Counted from the first letter of the stretch, positions 9,037 through 17,979 are shown. The stretch is DNA of 64,000 nucleotides from CAVQFB01 sp963711675 (GCA_963711675.1 CAVQFB010000008.1:124001-188000), one strand, 5' to 3'. Numbers and translations: made by a program. The notes: a model not told the origin generated them from the sequence alone.

Positions 9037-9462
9037 TCAGGATTTCTTGCCGATCGCAATGTGGTATGCATCAGCCGCGCTGATGAAGTTCAACAAGCCG
9101 GAGACGATCAGGAACTTCGTCCCGTAGTCTGCGGTGGCGTGAGCAATCGCTCCTTGCCCCCAGTCCATCGCGCGGGTCAGGATGTACAAGCCGCCTGCGC
9201 CCACATCGCCCACGAATCCCAGGATGTCGAGAATATCTCCGCCGTTCGGTTTGTAGACGCGGCCCTGCATCGCCAATCCGAGCACGAACATGGCAACGAT
9301 CGACGCCATCAGCAACAATCCGCGAATCCACTTTTTCTGAATGAGATGTCCTGCGCCCGGAATTAACCAGCCCAGCGCGGGAGCCACTACAGACATCGTC
9401 GTAATCTCGGCCGGCGGCGTCGAGACCCCATTCTTAGGTTTTGCCGTTGAAGAATTTGCCAT
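9037..9462 (-). CDS. DUF6677-like membrane protein
   Basis: A 141-residue protein with a polar N-terminus and three or four membrane segments. The motif APALGWLIPGAGHLIQKKWIRGLLL is typical of small membrane proteins that begin with a G-x-x-x-PG-x-GH motif, seen in DUF6677-type proteins of Acidobacteriota. Its function is unknown. Its ATG overlaps the stop of the M24 peptidase gene by one base (TGATG), so the order of translation is M24 peptidase, this protein, then the 58-residue membrane protein. The family assignment is from memory of sequence pattern and is moderately certain. Confidence 0.75.
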   Translation of the reverse strand: MANSSTAKPKNGVSTPPAEITTMSVVAPALGWLIPGAGHLIQKKWIRGLLLMASIVAMFVLGLAMQGRVYKPNGGDILDILGFVGDVGAGGLYILTRAMDWGQGAIAHATADYGTKFLIVSGLLNFISAADAYHIAIGKKS

Positions 9463-10634
9463 CAGATAATTACGATCTCACGTTGGATTTTGCCGGTGAC
9501 CTCGGCCGACTTCGGCCGCACCAGCACGTTCACTTCGGTACGCACACCGAACTCCGGCAGGTAGATGCCGGGCTCGATCGAGAAGCAGGAATTCGGCAGG
9601 ATGCGCCGCTCATCGTGGATTTCCAGATCATCCATGTTGGCGCCGTTTGCGTGAACCTCGGTCCCGATCGAATGTCCGGTGCGGTGGATAAAGTAATCGC
9701 CGTAACCCGCCTTCTTGATATGGCCGCGGACGGCCTGGTCAACCTCCCAGCCAGCGATCTGGCGCCCGGCTGAGACAGCATCCTGTACCGTCTTCACTCC
9801 CGCGTCACGTGCGTCGCGTGCGATCTCGAATATCTGCCGGTGCTTGTGTGAAGGAGCCTTGCCCACGAATCCTGTCCACGTGATGTCGTAATACACAGCT
9901 TCAGGTTTGTTCTGTTTGGCCCAGACGTCGAGCAGCACGAAATCGCCTTCACGAATGGGAGACGAACCGTCTGCATGAGGCTCGTAGTGCGGATTGCCGC
10001 TGTTCTTGTTCACGGCGACGATCGGCGGGTCATCGGTAACCAGATTCTCCCGCCCGAAGGCTTCCATGAACCATTGCTGCATTCCGTGTTCGGTCGTGCC
10101 GCCATTGCGCACCCGCCGGCCGATTTCTTTGAACGCCTCAGCGGTGATCGGGTCGATAAGATCCCGTGCGGCGAAATGAGTCTTGATCTGCTCATCGGTC
10201 CAGGTGGCCTCGAACTGGGCAATCAAGTCGCCGGAGCTCACGATGTTCTTGCCCAATCCTCGCACCAGATCCAGCGTTCCGCCGTCGACCAGCGACACGT
10301 AGAAAATCAGATTATTGGGTGAGTACTGCATGGCGATGTCGCGGTAAGCCGACAGAAATTCCTTTAACTTGTCGAACAACTCCTGCCATCCCGCGTATTG
10401 CAACTTGCGCCCGGGCAGGGAATCGAGATGCCCGGCTTCAATCTTGTGTACCAGTTTGAGAGGTTCGCCCTGGGCTGGGATCAGGTAAAACCAGCGGCGA
10501 GTCACCATCAGGCTCTGAGGCAACCCCAACAGGCGATAGGCAATGGGATCGCGATGATGGTGATCGTAAAAGAGCCAGGCGTCGATATTCCGTTCGCGCA
10601 GCGCAGACTGGATGGCGGGAAGGTTCATGGGCAA
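9462..10634 (-). CDS. M24 family metallopeptidase (Xaa-Pro aminopeptidase-like)
   Basis: Predicted cytoplasmic dimetal peptidase removing an N-terminal residue before proline, or a related creatinase-fold enzyme. The 390-residue protein has an N-terminal creatinase-type domain (about 1-160) and a C-terminal pita-bread domain. Metal ligands visible in order are Asp in FVLLDVWAK, Asp in VYYDITWTG, His in HRTGHSIGTEVHANG, Glu in CFSIEPGIY and Glu in VRTEVNVLV, so the catalytic set is complete. The start may be the ATG at 10628 (MNLPAIQ) rather than 10634. It is the first gene of a three-gene overlapping run. Confidence 0.9.
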   Translation of the reverse strand: MPMNLPAIQSALRERNIDAWLFYDHHHRDPIAYRLLGLPQSLMVTRRWFYLIPAQGEPLKLVHKIEAGHLDSLPGRKLQYAGWQELFDKLKEFLSAYRDIAMQYSPNNLIFYVSLVDGGTLDLVRGLGKNIVSSGDLIAQFEATWTDEQIKTHFAARDLIDPITAEAFKEIGRRVRNGGTTEHGMQQWFMEAFGRENLVTDDPPIVAVNKNSGNPHYEPHADGSSPIREGDFVLLDVWAKQNKPEAVYYDITWTGFVGKAPSHKHRQIFEIARDARDAGVKTVQDAVSAGRQIAGWEVDQAVRGHIKKAGYGDYFIHRTGHSIGTEVHANGANMDDLEIHDERRILPNSCFSIEPGIYLPEFGVRTEVNVLVRPKSAEVTGKIQREIVII

Positions 10635-10747
10635 ACATCTATTCTAAACAAGGCCGCGCTTTTGCGCGAATCAGAGGCGAATGGTGCGGTGAGTCTCGGG
10701 GCGAAAACCGTTCTGCGCATCGTTATACGACGCTTTCGATCTTGGTT

Positions 10748-10812
10748 CGTATCAGGGCATGCCTTCAGGCATGCCGAAATTAGCAGTTTGTGGATGTGCC
10801 TTTAGGCGCTGC
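10748..10812. repeat. Bipartite palindromic repeat, GTATCAGGG family, copy 2
   Basis: CGTATCAGGGCATGCC pairs through TTCA with GGCATGCCG, then after about 20 bases GTGCCTTTAGGCGCTG follows. It matches the copy at 8741 in both parts, with the first stem changed from GCGTGCC/GGCACGC to GCATGCC/GGCATGC, a compensated change. Confidence 0.75.
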
Positions 10813-10857
10813 TGGACGAAACTCCCTTTTATCCCGAACTCGGGCTGCGCCTTGCTC

Positions 10858-11586
10858 CTATGCCCCCAAAATCTTCTTGCGGGTCACCGGCGGCAGCGTC
10901 TCGCACGCGGTTCGCAGCACCAGTCGCGGCGCGTTCCCGCGAATTTTCATCAGATACGGCACCGTCTTCTTCGCGTCCGCCTTCGCGGTTTCCCGCAGCA
11001 GCCACCCCAGGCCCTTCTGCACCATATCGTCTTCATCGGAGAAGAGCATGTTCGACAGTCGCACAATCTCCGGAAAGAACATCTTCTGCCGTGTACCCTG
11101 AATCAAAGCCACACACGCCGCCCTCCGGTGCCAACGCCGGGGCGATTTCGCCCAACGAAAGACACTAGCCGCGCGCTTCGGCTCCGCCGCAATCATCGGC
11201 GCGATCAGGTAGTGCACCAGCCCATCGTGATCGGCCCAGCTGCTGATGCGCGCGAGCCACGACTCAAACAGCCGAAACTCGCTCTCACCCAGATCCGTGG
11301 CCAGCGTCTGCAGAAGAAAAACTGCAAACACCCTTTCCTCCAGAACTCGCCCTGAGAAAAGTTTGTCGGCAACCTGAACCAGGAACTCCAGTCCGCGTTC
11401 CTTCAGAATTGTCCGGCGAAACCGAACCGCCACCTTGCGCAGCTCCGCCGTGTACCATCCCCGCGATTTTATTTCCTCTTTGAAGAACCATTGCACGCCT
11501 TCCGCGTGCGGCGCCGAGCCTCCGTCTTTCAGCACTCGCCGGATGTGCGCCGCAATGTACGCTGGAGTGATCTTGCGCTTAGGCAT
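10858..11586 (-). CDS. DNA alkylation repair protein, AlkD-like HEAT-repeat
   Basis: AlkD-type proteins are HEAT-repeat DNA glycosylases that excise bulky or cationic alkylpurines. The 242-residue product is almost all helical and has the expected landmarks: QWFFKEEIKSRGWYTAELRK, the SSWADHDGLVHYL segment at the position of the catalytic Trp/Asp region, RWHRRAACVALI, and KGLGWLLRE near the C-terminus. The ATG at 11586 has AGGA about 9 bp upstream; a TTG at 11595 is less well placed. It is flanked on both sides by palindromic repeats and is probably transcribed alone. Distant AlkD/AlkC relatives without glycosylase activity exist, so activity is inferred. Confidence 0.82.
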   Translation of the reverse strand: MPKRKITPAYIAAHIRRVLKDGGSAPHAEGVQWFFKEEIKSRGWYTAELRKVAVRFRRTILKERGLEFLVQVADKLFSGRVLEERVFAVFLLQTLATDLGESEFRLFESWLARISSWADHDGLVHYLIAPMIAAEPKRAASVFRWAKSPRRWHRRAACVALIQGTRQKMFFPEIVRLSNMLFSDEDDMVQKGLGWLLRETAKADAKKTVPYLMKIRGNAPRLVLRTACETLPPVTRKKILGA

Positions 11587-11607
11587 GGCCACCAAATCCT
11601 AAAGGGA

Positions 11608-11630
11608 GGGCACGGCTTTTAGCCGTGCCG
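11608..11630. repeat. Palindromic repeat GGCACGGC-TTTT-AGCCGTGCC
   Basis: GGCACGGCT and AGCCGTGCC form a perfect stem with a TT loop, located just upstream of the AlkD-like gene. A degenerate relative (GGCACGGCTTTTAGGCCTGC) occurs near 20314. It is REP-like; as it lies upstream of the - strand gene it is not that gene's terminator. Confidence 0.65.
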
Positions 11631-11649
11631 AAAGGCGCCCGTTTATTTT

Positions 11650-11707
11650 GTCATTCCGAGCCGTCCGTAACTGCGCTTGCGCGGCGAGGACCAGAGGGGA
11701 ATCTGCA
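11650..11707. repeat. Intergenic repeat, GTCATTCCGAGC family
   Basis: Begins GTCATTCCGAGCCG, contains the small hairpin TGCGC-TT-GCGC and ends GAGGGGAATCTGCAG. Relatives are at 8579 (inverted), 20141, 20354, 22839, 38193 and 38411 (inverted). Confidence 0.6.
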
Positions 11708-11779
11708 GTGCCTTCCTGCGCTTACGAGGCACGTGGGCTTTGACACGCCGAAACAAGCTCCGAAACCGGCTCGTCAAAC

Positions 11780-13183
11780 CTACGACACTATCTCCCCACT
11801 CGCCGCGGTTCCGACCATCCGATCATAGATCCACAACAGCGCCGCTGTGACCAGTCCGACCGCCGTTACTACCCACCAGATTCGTTCAGGCTGATGTGTC
11901 ACCTCGCCAAAATGGTGGACCAGTGTGCCCCCGAACCAGCCGCCGATCAAAGATCCGATCCCTATCGGCAGGAAAGCAAATCCCATGTACGTGCCCTGCT
12001 GTCCGGCTGGAGCTAGCCGCGAAATGTATTCGTAATAGCGCGGGGCCTGAATGATCTCACCGAGCGCGAGCACAAAGAGAGACAGAACCGCGGCCCATAT
12101 CGTTGGCCGGGATGCCAGAATCAACCAGGAAGCCGACGTGATAACCGTTCCCAAAATAACCGCCTGAAATGCGGGAATCTTGCGCGTGAGGTAGTTCATC
12201 GCGAGCGTGAAACAAATCACCGTCAGCCCATCCGTGACCAGGATGATCTCAACATCCGCCTTCGCGCTGATGTACCCGTGGATGTACCCCGGCAGGCTGA
12301 TGTATTGCTGCCAGAAGACGATCCAGTAGCCGGTGAAGATCACCAGGAACCACATGAACCGGCTAAGCCCGGCGAGAACCAGCGCCAGAAGTCCGCACCA
12401 TATCCACCAGGGCACGTTGAACGTGGGATAGAAGAGCAGGCCGATTCGCAACAAAAGAGCGATCGCCAGTACCGGCAAAACCAGCCGGTGGTTTCCCAGC
12501 ACGACGCAGAAATTCCGCGCCACCTCAGCCATCGAAGGCGGAGGCGCATCGCCCGCCTTGCGCGGTTCGCGGAAGAAAAACAGGACTACGAAGAACATCG
12601 CAAACACGCTCAGCGCCGCCACCCGGTAAACATTCTCCACACCGAGGTGGCGATGCGACCACGACGCGAAATACGGGCCCGCAGCGCCGCCAATATTCAC
12701 CAGTGTGTAGTAAATCGAATAGCCAATAGACCGTACGTTCTCCTTGGAAGCCCGCGCAGTTGTGCCTACCACGCAAGGCTTCACCAATGAGATGCCGAGC
12801 GCCGGAAGCATCAGAATGAATCCGACAAAAAGCCCGATTGGCACGACGTTGCGTACGGGCGCCAGCCAGGGTGCGCCGATCGACCCGATCAGAAAGTACG
12901 CGACGGCCAGGATGAGATACGCGATCGAGAGTGCCCGCCGGAAGCCCAGACGATCCGCGGCAGCGCCCCCGAAAATGGCGAGGAACCAAACCATCCCACC
13001 AAAGATTCCCGTCAGAGTCCCGGTCTGCTCGGTGGAAAAATTCAGCCGCTCCTGCAGGTAGAGGGCAAGCGAAGCGAACGCCCCGTAGTAGGACAGCCGC
13101 TCAAAAATTTCGCTGATGTTTGCGACCCAGAACGGCCGCTCAAATCCGGTGCGAATCTCCTGCAGGCGCTCGGAAAAGGACAA
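11780..13183 (-). CDS. MFS transporter, POT/PTR-like
   Basis: A 467-residue membrane protein with about 12 to 14 hydrophobic segments. The first helix carries EIFERLSYYGAFASL, close to the ExxERxSYYG signature of proton-coupled oligopeptide transporters, and loop 2-3 has GGAAADRLGFRRAL, the MFS D-R-x-G-R/x-R motif. Typical POT residues in the next helices are only partly kept, so the substrate may not be a peptide. It is preceded on the same strand by the DUF167 gene (15 bp gap), suggesting co-transcription with DUF167 and yggS. Confidence 0.85.
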   Translation of the reverse strand: MSFSERLQEIRTGFERPFWVANISEIFERLSYYGAFASLALYLQERLNFSTEQTGTLTGIFGGMVWFLAIFGGAAADRLGFRRALSIAYLILAVAYFLIGSIGAPWLAPVRNVVPIGLFVGFILMLPALGISLVKPCVVGTTARASKENVRSIGYSIYYTLVNIGGAAGPYFASWSHRHLGVENVYRVAALSVFAMFFVVLFFFREPRKAGDAPPPSMAEVARNFCVVLGNHRLVLPVLAIALLLRIGLLFYPTFNVPWWIWCGLLALVLAGLSRFMWFLVIFTGYWIVFWQQYISLPGYIHGYISAKADVEIILVTDGLTVICFTLAMNYLTRKIPAFQAVILGTVITSASWLILASRPTIWAAVLSLFVLALGEIIQAPRYYEYISRLAPAGQQGTYMGFAFLPIGIGSLIGGWFGGTLVHHFGEVTHQPERIWWVVTAVGLVTAALLWIYDRMVGTAASGEIVS

Positions 13184-13198
13184 GAAGGGCTCCTGAGT

Positions 13199-13486
13199 TC
13201 AGATGCCTAACCGCCGGCGTACTTCTTCGGCAGATACACCGGCCACGCGAATCACTTTGTTCCGGCTGCTTTGGCCGGCAGCAATACTAACGGAGGAACG
13301 CGGCACATTCAAAACTTCCGCGAAAAACTCGATGCAGGCCTCATTGGCTCGGCCTTCCACGGGAGGAGCAGTTAATGCAACTTTGAGCGCATCGCCCACT
13401 TCGCCCGTGATTGCATTCTTTCTCGCACGCGGATGAACTTTTACGGCAAAGGTCGCGCCCTCCCGTGCATCGCGAATTTGAATCAC
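13199..13486 (-). CDS. DUF167 family protein (YggU-like)
   Basis: DUF167/YggU proteins are small alpha/beta proteins of about 95 residues with unknown biochemical role, commonly encoded near yggS. The 95-residue product shows the family core: FAVKVHPRARKNAITGEVGDALKVALTAPPVEGRANEACIEF (segment positions about 13-54), then VSIAAGQSSRNKVIRVAG. I use a GTG start at 13486, which has GAGGAAA about 8 bp upstream. A longer open stretch to 13609 would run through a repeat-like sequence and overlap yggS, so it is rejected. Confidence 0.88.
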   Translation of the reverse strand: MIQIRDAREGATFAVKVHPRARKNAITGEVGDALKVALTAPPVEGRANEACIEFFAEVLNVPRSSVSIAAGQSSRNKVIRVAGVSAEEVRRRLGI

Positions 13487-13538
13487 TGAAGAATTTCCTC
13501 TGTGTCCCCTGTGTCCTCTGCGGTTGGGGTTTGTGTGG

Positions 13539-14243
13539 TTAAGGTTTCTTTCGCTCCCCGAATATCGCCGTGCCCACCCGCACGCACGTCGATCCCTCTT
13601 CAATAGCAACCTCGAAGTCGTGCGACATGCCCATCGAAAGCACGCTCATATCTACCGCCGGCAACTTTTGCGCCGCAATCCTGTCTCGCAGTTCCCTCAG
13701 CTGGCGAAAATAAGGCTGCGCCCGCTGCGGATCTTCCGAATAAGGAGGAACCGTCATCAGCCCGCGGATCGCCAAATGATCGAGCCTCGGAGCGGCTTCG
13801 AGAATCGCAGCTTGTTCCTCACCATCGGGCACGACGCCACTCTTGGCCTCCTCGCCACCGACATTCACTTCGATCAGAATAGGCAACTTCTTCCCGAGAC
13901 TCCCCGCCGCTGCGTTCAATTTTTCCGCTAGCTTGAGCGAATCGACCGAATCCACCGCCCCGAACAACTCCGCCGCTTTTGCCGCCTTGTTGGTTTGCAG
14001 ATGTCCGATCAGGTGCCACTCCGCCTCAGCCAGATCGGCCACCGCTTGGGCTTTCCCCGCGAACTCCTGCACCCGATTCTCGCCGAACCATCGCACGCCG
14101 GCTTCGTAAGCTTGAAGAATAAGTGGCGGCGGGTGCGTCTTGCTGACCGCCATCAGCGCGATTTCTTCAGGATGTCGCCCCGCCCGTCGAGCCGCAGAAG
14201 CTATCCGCTGCTTCACGAGCTTCACATTTTCGGCAATGGACAT
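13539..14243 (-). CDS. yggS: YggS/PROSC family PLP-binding homeostasis protein
   Basis: YggS (PLPBP) binds pyridoxal 5'-phosphate without known catalysis and affects B6 and amino-acid homeostasis in the cytoplasm. The 234-residue single alanine-racemase-like barrel has the Schiff-base lysine in MAVSKTHPP (about residue 35), then GENRVQEFAGK, WHLIGHLQTNK, VDSVDS, IEVNVGGEEAKSG, the R-G-L-M-T motif IRGLMTVPP and the C-terminal LSMGMSHDFEVAIEEGSTCVRVGTAIFG. All signature segments are intact. It is upstream of DUF167 on the same strand, a frequent pairing. Confidence 0.95.
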   Translation of the reverse strand: MSIAENVKLVKQRIASAARRAGRHPEEIALMAVSKTHPPPLILQAYEAGVRWFGENRVQEFAGKAQAVADLAEAEWHLIGHLQTNKAAKAAELFGAVDSVDSLKLAEKLNAAAGSLGKKLPILIEVNVGGEEAKSGVVPDGEEQAAILEAAPRLDHLAIRGLMTVPPYSEDPQRAQPYFRQLRELRDRIAAQKLPAVDMSVLSMGMSHDFEVAIEEGSTCVRVGTAIFGERKKP

Positions 14244-14260
14244 CGAAGTCAGAAACTGAG

Positions 14261-14328
14261 AAGGACACGATGGGGCACGAAGGAATCCTGCTTGGTATCG
14301 AACATCCTTCGTGGTCCTTCGTGTCCTT
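14261..14328. repeat. Imperfect inverted repeat, AAGGACACGA / TCGTGTCCTT
   Basis: AAGGACACGATGGGGCACGA at 14261-14280 pairs with the GTGGTCCTTCGTGTCCTT region ending at 14328, about 22 of 26 positions, with a 16-17 base loop. It sits between the OPT gene end and the yggS start. A related AGGACACAGGGGACACAGAGG sequence (reverse strand) lies just upstream of the DUF167 start near 13500-13530. Confidence 0.6.
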
Positions 14329-14375
14329 TGTGGTTCAAAAAACGAAACCGGTCGTCATCCGCCGCGCACTCGCCG

Positions 14376-16436
14376 CTACATGATCGCCGTCGGTGGCGCT
14401 GGATCTTCCGGCCTTCCCGCATTCGCCAGCGGAACGCGGACCATGACCACGACTAACACCACCAAAGCCGTAACGGCTGCCCAGACCGGCGCAGTCCAGT
14501 GGACCAGCGTCACATCTTTACCCGATCCCACAAATCCCGCGATCACGAGCCCGCAAAGCGCCTCGCCTGCAATCATCCCTGAGGCCGTCAGCACGCCTGC
14601 ATTGTCGACCCGCGCCTTCTGTGCATCGTTGAACCCACGGCGATCCCGCAGACTGTCCGTTACCCAGCGGATCAACCCACCGACAAAAATCGCAAACGTC
14701 GTCCCCAGCGGCAGATACATGCCCACCGAGAACAGCATCACGCTCTTCACTTCGATCATGATCATGGCCAGCCCGAGCAGGATCCCCACGATCACCAGCG
14801 GCCACGCCATGTCGCCGCCCACGATTCCTTTCGAGAGCATCGCCATCAGTCCCGCCTGCGGTGCCGACAAAGCCGGACTGCCAAAGTGATACGCCTTGTC
14901 GAGAATCGCCAGCGGGAAGAACAGCACCAGAGATGCGACTACAACTCCCAACAGGTCGCCGATCTGCATCTTGGACGGTGTGCCTCCCAGAATGTGGCCC
15001 ACCTTCAAATCCTGCAACATTTCTCCAGCCACGGCCGACGAAACGCAAATGACCGCCGCCACTCCCAGCACCGCAGCTACACCGCCTGTGCCTGAAACCC
15101 CGAGCGCTACCATCAGCAGCGCCGCAATCACCAGCGTGCACAGCGTCAGTCCCGACACGGGATTATTCGACGATCCAATCATCCCCACCAGGTTGCCCGA
15201 GACCGCGGCAAAGAAAAATCCGAGAATGAGCATCACCAGAGCAGCCACGACCGACCCGGAAATCACCTGCGAACTGGTAAGAGTTCCGGCACTGCTGATG
15301 AAGTAGTAGTACAGCCCGATCATCGCAATGAATACGACGCCCACACCAGCAAAGATAACCTTCGCCGGCAGGTCACGCTCCGTGCGGTTGCTGGCAGCAT
15401 GCGCCGCTGCCGATTTCTTCAGATCCGACACCGCCCGGCCCATCCCGGCTGCCAATTGCTTCCTCATCTTGAACAGGGTGTAGGACGCTCCCACCAGCAT
15501 GCCTCCAACCGCGATCGGTCGCACCACCGAGTAGTAGATGGCCTGCGCCAGCAGCGGCCACGCCAACGTATGTCCCTCAGGTTGCGCCGCCTGGACGTAC
15601 GGTCCCACGGTGAAGGTTAGAAGTGGAACCAGCAATCCCCAGGCGAGAACGCCGCCTGCAAAGTTCAGCGCCGCCAGCCGCGGCCCGATGATGTACCCCA
15701 CTCCCAGGTATGCAGGGCTGACATCCGGCGCCGTGAATATGGTCATCCCGCCAGTCACCGTCGTAGCCACATTCGGATTCGTACTCGTTCGCAGCAACAG
15801 CCGCTTACCCAGCGCGCTGATATTCACCGGAAACGTATTGTTCGCCGAAAAAACGTTGACGGCGCCCAGCAGGTACATGAACCCGCCGAATCCCATGTTG
15901 GAGAAAAGAACCTTCGCTGCTTTGGATCCCTGCTGTCCGGCCTTGTGAATCTCAGACGCCGCCACCGATTCCGGATAGGGAAGATCCGGATCTTCCACCA
16001 TCACGCGTCGCAAAAGCGTTACGAACAAGATGCCCAGCGTTCCCCCGATCACCATCAGCGCAACTGAATTCCAGTATTTCTCCCTCGTCAGTCCCGGCCA
16101 CAGTCCCGCCATCACGAACGCCGGGATGGTGAACACGGCGCCCGCCGCCACTGACTCACCAATCGATCCCACGGTTCGGGCGATGTTTTCTTCGAGCAGC
16201 GACCCCTTCATCAGCCGCAACAACGCCATCCCGATAACCGCCGCCGGGTAGGTGGCGGCGATCGTCATCCCAGCTCGCAGGCCCAGGTAAGCGTTCGCCG
16301 ACCCCAGAATCGCCGTCATCACCAACCCGATCAGCACCGCCCGGAAGGTGAATTCCTTCATCTCCATGGTTTCTGGGACGTAGGGTTTGTGCTTGCGCTG
16401 GCCTTCGGCCGGCCGCGCTGTGGTTTGAGTGCTCAT
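14376..16436 (-). CDS. OPT family oligopeptide transporter
   Basis: OPT proteins are large inner-membrane carriers for oligopeptides or metal-chelator complexes, probably proton driven. The 686-residue protein has about 14 to 16 membrane segments. The N-terminus has EMKEFTFRAVLIGLVMTAILGSANAYLGLRAGMTIAA (split here as the ExTxRAxxxG and NxYLGLxxG signatures), then DLPYPESVAASEIHKAG and the C-terminal IEVKSVMLFSVGMYLPL. These match the bacterial OPT subgroup. It is monocistronic as far as I can see; the hairpin at 14261-14328 lies just downstream of its stop. Confidence 0.93.
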   Translation of the reverse strand: MSTQTTARPAEGQRKHKPYVPETMEMKEFTFRAVLIGLVMTAILGSANAYLGLRAGMTIAATYPAAVIGMALLRLMKGSLLEENIARTVGSIGESVAAGAVFTIPAFVMAGLWPGLTREKYWNSVALMVIGGTLGILFVTLLRRVMVEDPDLPYPESVAASEIHKAGQQGSKAAKVLFSNMGFGGFMYLLGAVNVFSANNTFPVNISALGKRLLLRTSTNPNVATTVTGGMTIFTAPDVSPAYLGVGYIIGPRLAALNFAGGVLAWGLLVPLLTFTVGPYVQAAQPEGHTLAWPLLAQAIYYSVVRPIAVGGMLVGASYTLFKMRKQLAAGMGRAVSDLKKSAAAHAASNRTERDLPAKVIFAGVGVVFIAMIGLYYYFISSAGTLTSSQVISGSVVAALVMLILGFFFAAVSGNLVGMIGSSNNPVSGLTLCTLVIAALLMVALGVSGTGGVAAVLGVAAVICVSSAVAGEMLQDLKVGHILGGTPSKMQIGDLLGVVVASLVLFFPLAILDKAYHFGSPALSAPQAGLMAMLSKGIVGGDMAWPLVIVGILLGLAMIMIEVKSVMLFSVGMYLPLGTTFAIFVGGLIRWVTDSLRDRRGFNDAQKARVDNAGVLTASGMIAGEALCGLVIAGFVGSGKDVTLVHWTAPVWAAVTALVVLVVVMVRVPLANAGRPEDPAPPTAIM

Positions 16437-16668
16437 CGATGAAAACCTCGTAAATGGCTATTTACCGTCGATATAGCAGGACGGCGCACCTTAGCATGGG
16501 GTCCGCCTGGTTTACAAGTACGATGCGCACCCATGGCCTCTTGGCCATTCTGGTACTTGTGCTTTTTCCCGAATCTTTCAGGGTCCGCTTCCGGCAGCCT
16601 GGAGATAGAATTAGGACAAACGGGTCATAAAGACGTTGTTCCGCCTCCGGCCGAGCATGTGAGGTCAT
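16437..16668. other. Intergenic region, no convincing gene
   Basis: About 230 bp between the OPT start and the small zinc-ribbon frame, a divergent promoter region. I see a short open frame with a hydrophobic N-terminus at about 16522 (MRTHGLLAILVLVLF) that stops after 35 codons; there is no support for it being translated. Confidence 0.4.
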
Positions 16669-16947
16669 GTGGTGCAAGCAGCTTCCAGCCGTGGAAATTG
16701 GGTCCAAGCACTAACACAATTCAGCTGTCCCCACTGCGCCAGTTCAGTCGGATTTTGCTCCCGGCGGCGCACGTTCTTCGAGAAGGTCATACTGCCATTC
16801 TTCTTGCTGAGGCCAGTGCGATGTGGCCAATGCTACCGAAGGTCTTATCGCCCGGTATTCGTCCAGGTCGAGAAGCGCAGTCCGACGGTCCGCAGACCAA
16901 AGGAGCAAGACTCCCGTTCTACCGGAGCTGGCAGCCGCGTTGCGTGA
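16669..16947 (+). CDS. Putative small zinc-ribbon protein
   Basis: A 92-residue frame (GTG-type start uncertain) with two Cys pairs: CPHC at about 24-27 and CGQC at about 57-60, separated by an Arg-rich RRTFFEKVILPFFLLRPVR segment. The spacing CxxC-x(28-30)-CxxC with RRTFFE and LRPxRC resembles small zinc-ribbon proteins common in Acidobacteriota, in which the protein ends soon after the second Cys pair. The C-terminal part (PTVRRPKEQDSRS) looks non-coding, so an indel or wrong stop is possible. Function unknown; DNA or RNA binding is only a guess. Confidence 0.4.
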   Translation: MVQAASSRGNWVQALTQFSCPHCASSVGFCSRRRTFFEKVILPFFLLRPVRCGQCYRRSYRPVFVQVEKRSPTVRRPKEQDSRSTGAGSRVA

Positions 16948-17109
16948 CGTGAACTACCCCGTTATACTGGTGAGGATTCGTCCTGGTTGGAGCCCCGATG
17001 CCTGCCGGGCGATGGGAGGGTCGTCTTCAGCAGTAGCCGGGACATAACTCGGGCTCCCCAGGCCAAGGTCGCAAGCGAAGGTAGTTCCATTGTCGCTTGG
17101 GCCGAGCAA

Positions 17110-17925
17110 ATGGCCGAAAGCCTCTTCGCGACGCTGTTCCCCTCCGATTGCCGTCTTTGCGGTGCCCCCCTCCTGAAAATTTCACGCTTGCCGGTTTGCG
17201 AGGATTGCCTCTCCGCCATGCGTCCCATCGCCAGTGGTGTCTGTTCGGTTTGCGGCGAGGCGCTGCTGAGCCCTTACGCTTTCTCTGACCCTCACGGTGA
17301 CCCGCGCTGCGGATTGTGCCGGCGCATGGACCCGCCTTTTGCTAAGGCCGTGGCCTACGGCAGTTATGACGGCGGCCTCCGTGAGCTGATCCAGCTTTTG
17401 AAGTATGAACAAGTCCGGCCCGCCGCCAACGTTCTCGGGCGCATGCTGGCCGAGGCGATTGCGTCTCTTCCACAGTCTTTCAGAGATATCGACGTTCTGG
17501 TGGTTCCCGTTCCCCTGCACGATCGCAAGCTCCGCCAGCGGGGATTCAACCAGTCCGAGTTGATCGCTCGCGTTGCGGTGAAGCTACTTCCTGCGCTTCC
17601 AAAGTTAACCATGACTCCGCGCCTGCTCGAGCGCCGCCGCGAAACCCAGTCTCAAACCGGACTGACCCGTCATCAGCGGCGCGAAAACATGCGCGGCGCG
17701 TTTGCGGTCACGGATCCGGCTGCTTTACAGCGGCAAGAGATTCTTCTGGTGGACGACGTCTTTACCACAGGAACGACCGTTTCCGAGTGTGCGCGTATTC
17801 TTCGCCGCGCCGGTGCGGCTCGCGTTTGGGTGGCCACCGTTGCTCGCACCCTGAAGGTGGAAGCGCAACATGCCATAGCTGACGACGAAGAGAAGACTCG
17901 GAATGCTTTGGCGGCTCACGTCTGA
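17110..17925 (+). CDS. ComF family phosphoribosyltransferase-like protein
   Basis: ComF proteins are cytoplasmic, needed for DNA uptake in competent bacteria and of unclear function elsewhere. The product has the N-terminal double zinc-finger region (DCRLCG, CEDC, CSVCGE, CGLC), then AYGSYDGGLRELIQLLKYEQ and the type I phosphoribosyltransferase PRPP loop ILLVDDVFTTGTT near residue 205-217. The conserved PVPLHDRKLRQRGFNQSELIA is present. The ATG at 17110 gives 271 residues, near the family length; an in-frame ATG at 16987 would add 41 unlikely residues. The downstream neighbour is an HNH nuclease. Confidence 0.9.
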   Translation: MAESLFATLFPSDCRLCGAPLLKISRLPVCEDCLSAMRPIASGVCSVCGEALLSPYAFSDPHGDPRCGLCRRMDPPFAKAVAYGSYDGGLRELIQLLKYEQVRPAANVLGRMLAEAIASLPQSFRDIDVLVVPVPLHDRKLRQRGFNQSELIARVAVKLLPALPKLTMTPRLLERRRETQSQTGLTRHQRRENMRGAFAVTDPAALQRQEILLVDDVFTTGTTVSECARILRRAGAARVWVATVARTLKVEAQHAIADDEEKTRNALAAHV

Positions 17926-17979
17926 AGGTCGAGAGTGTTTGGATGTTCGGGGATTTTGGGGTGATAGCGTTCTAGAGAT

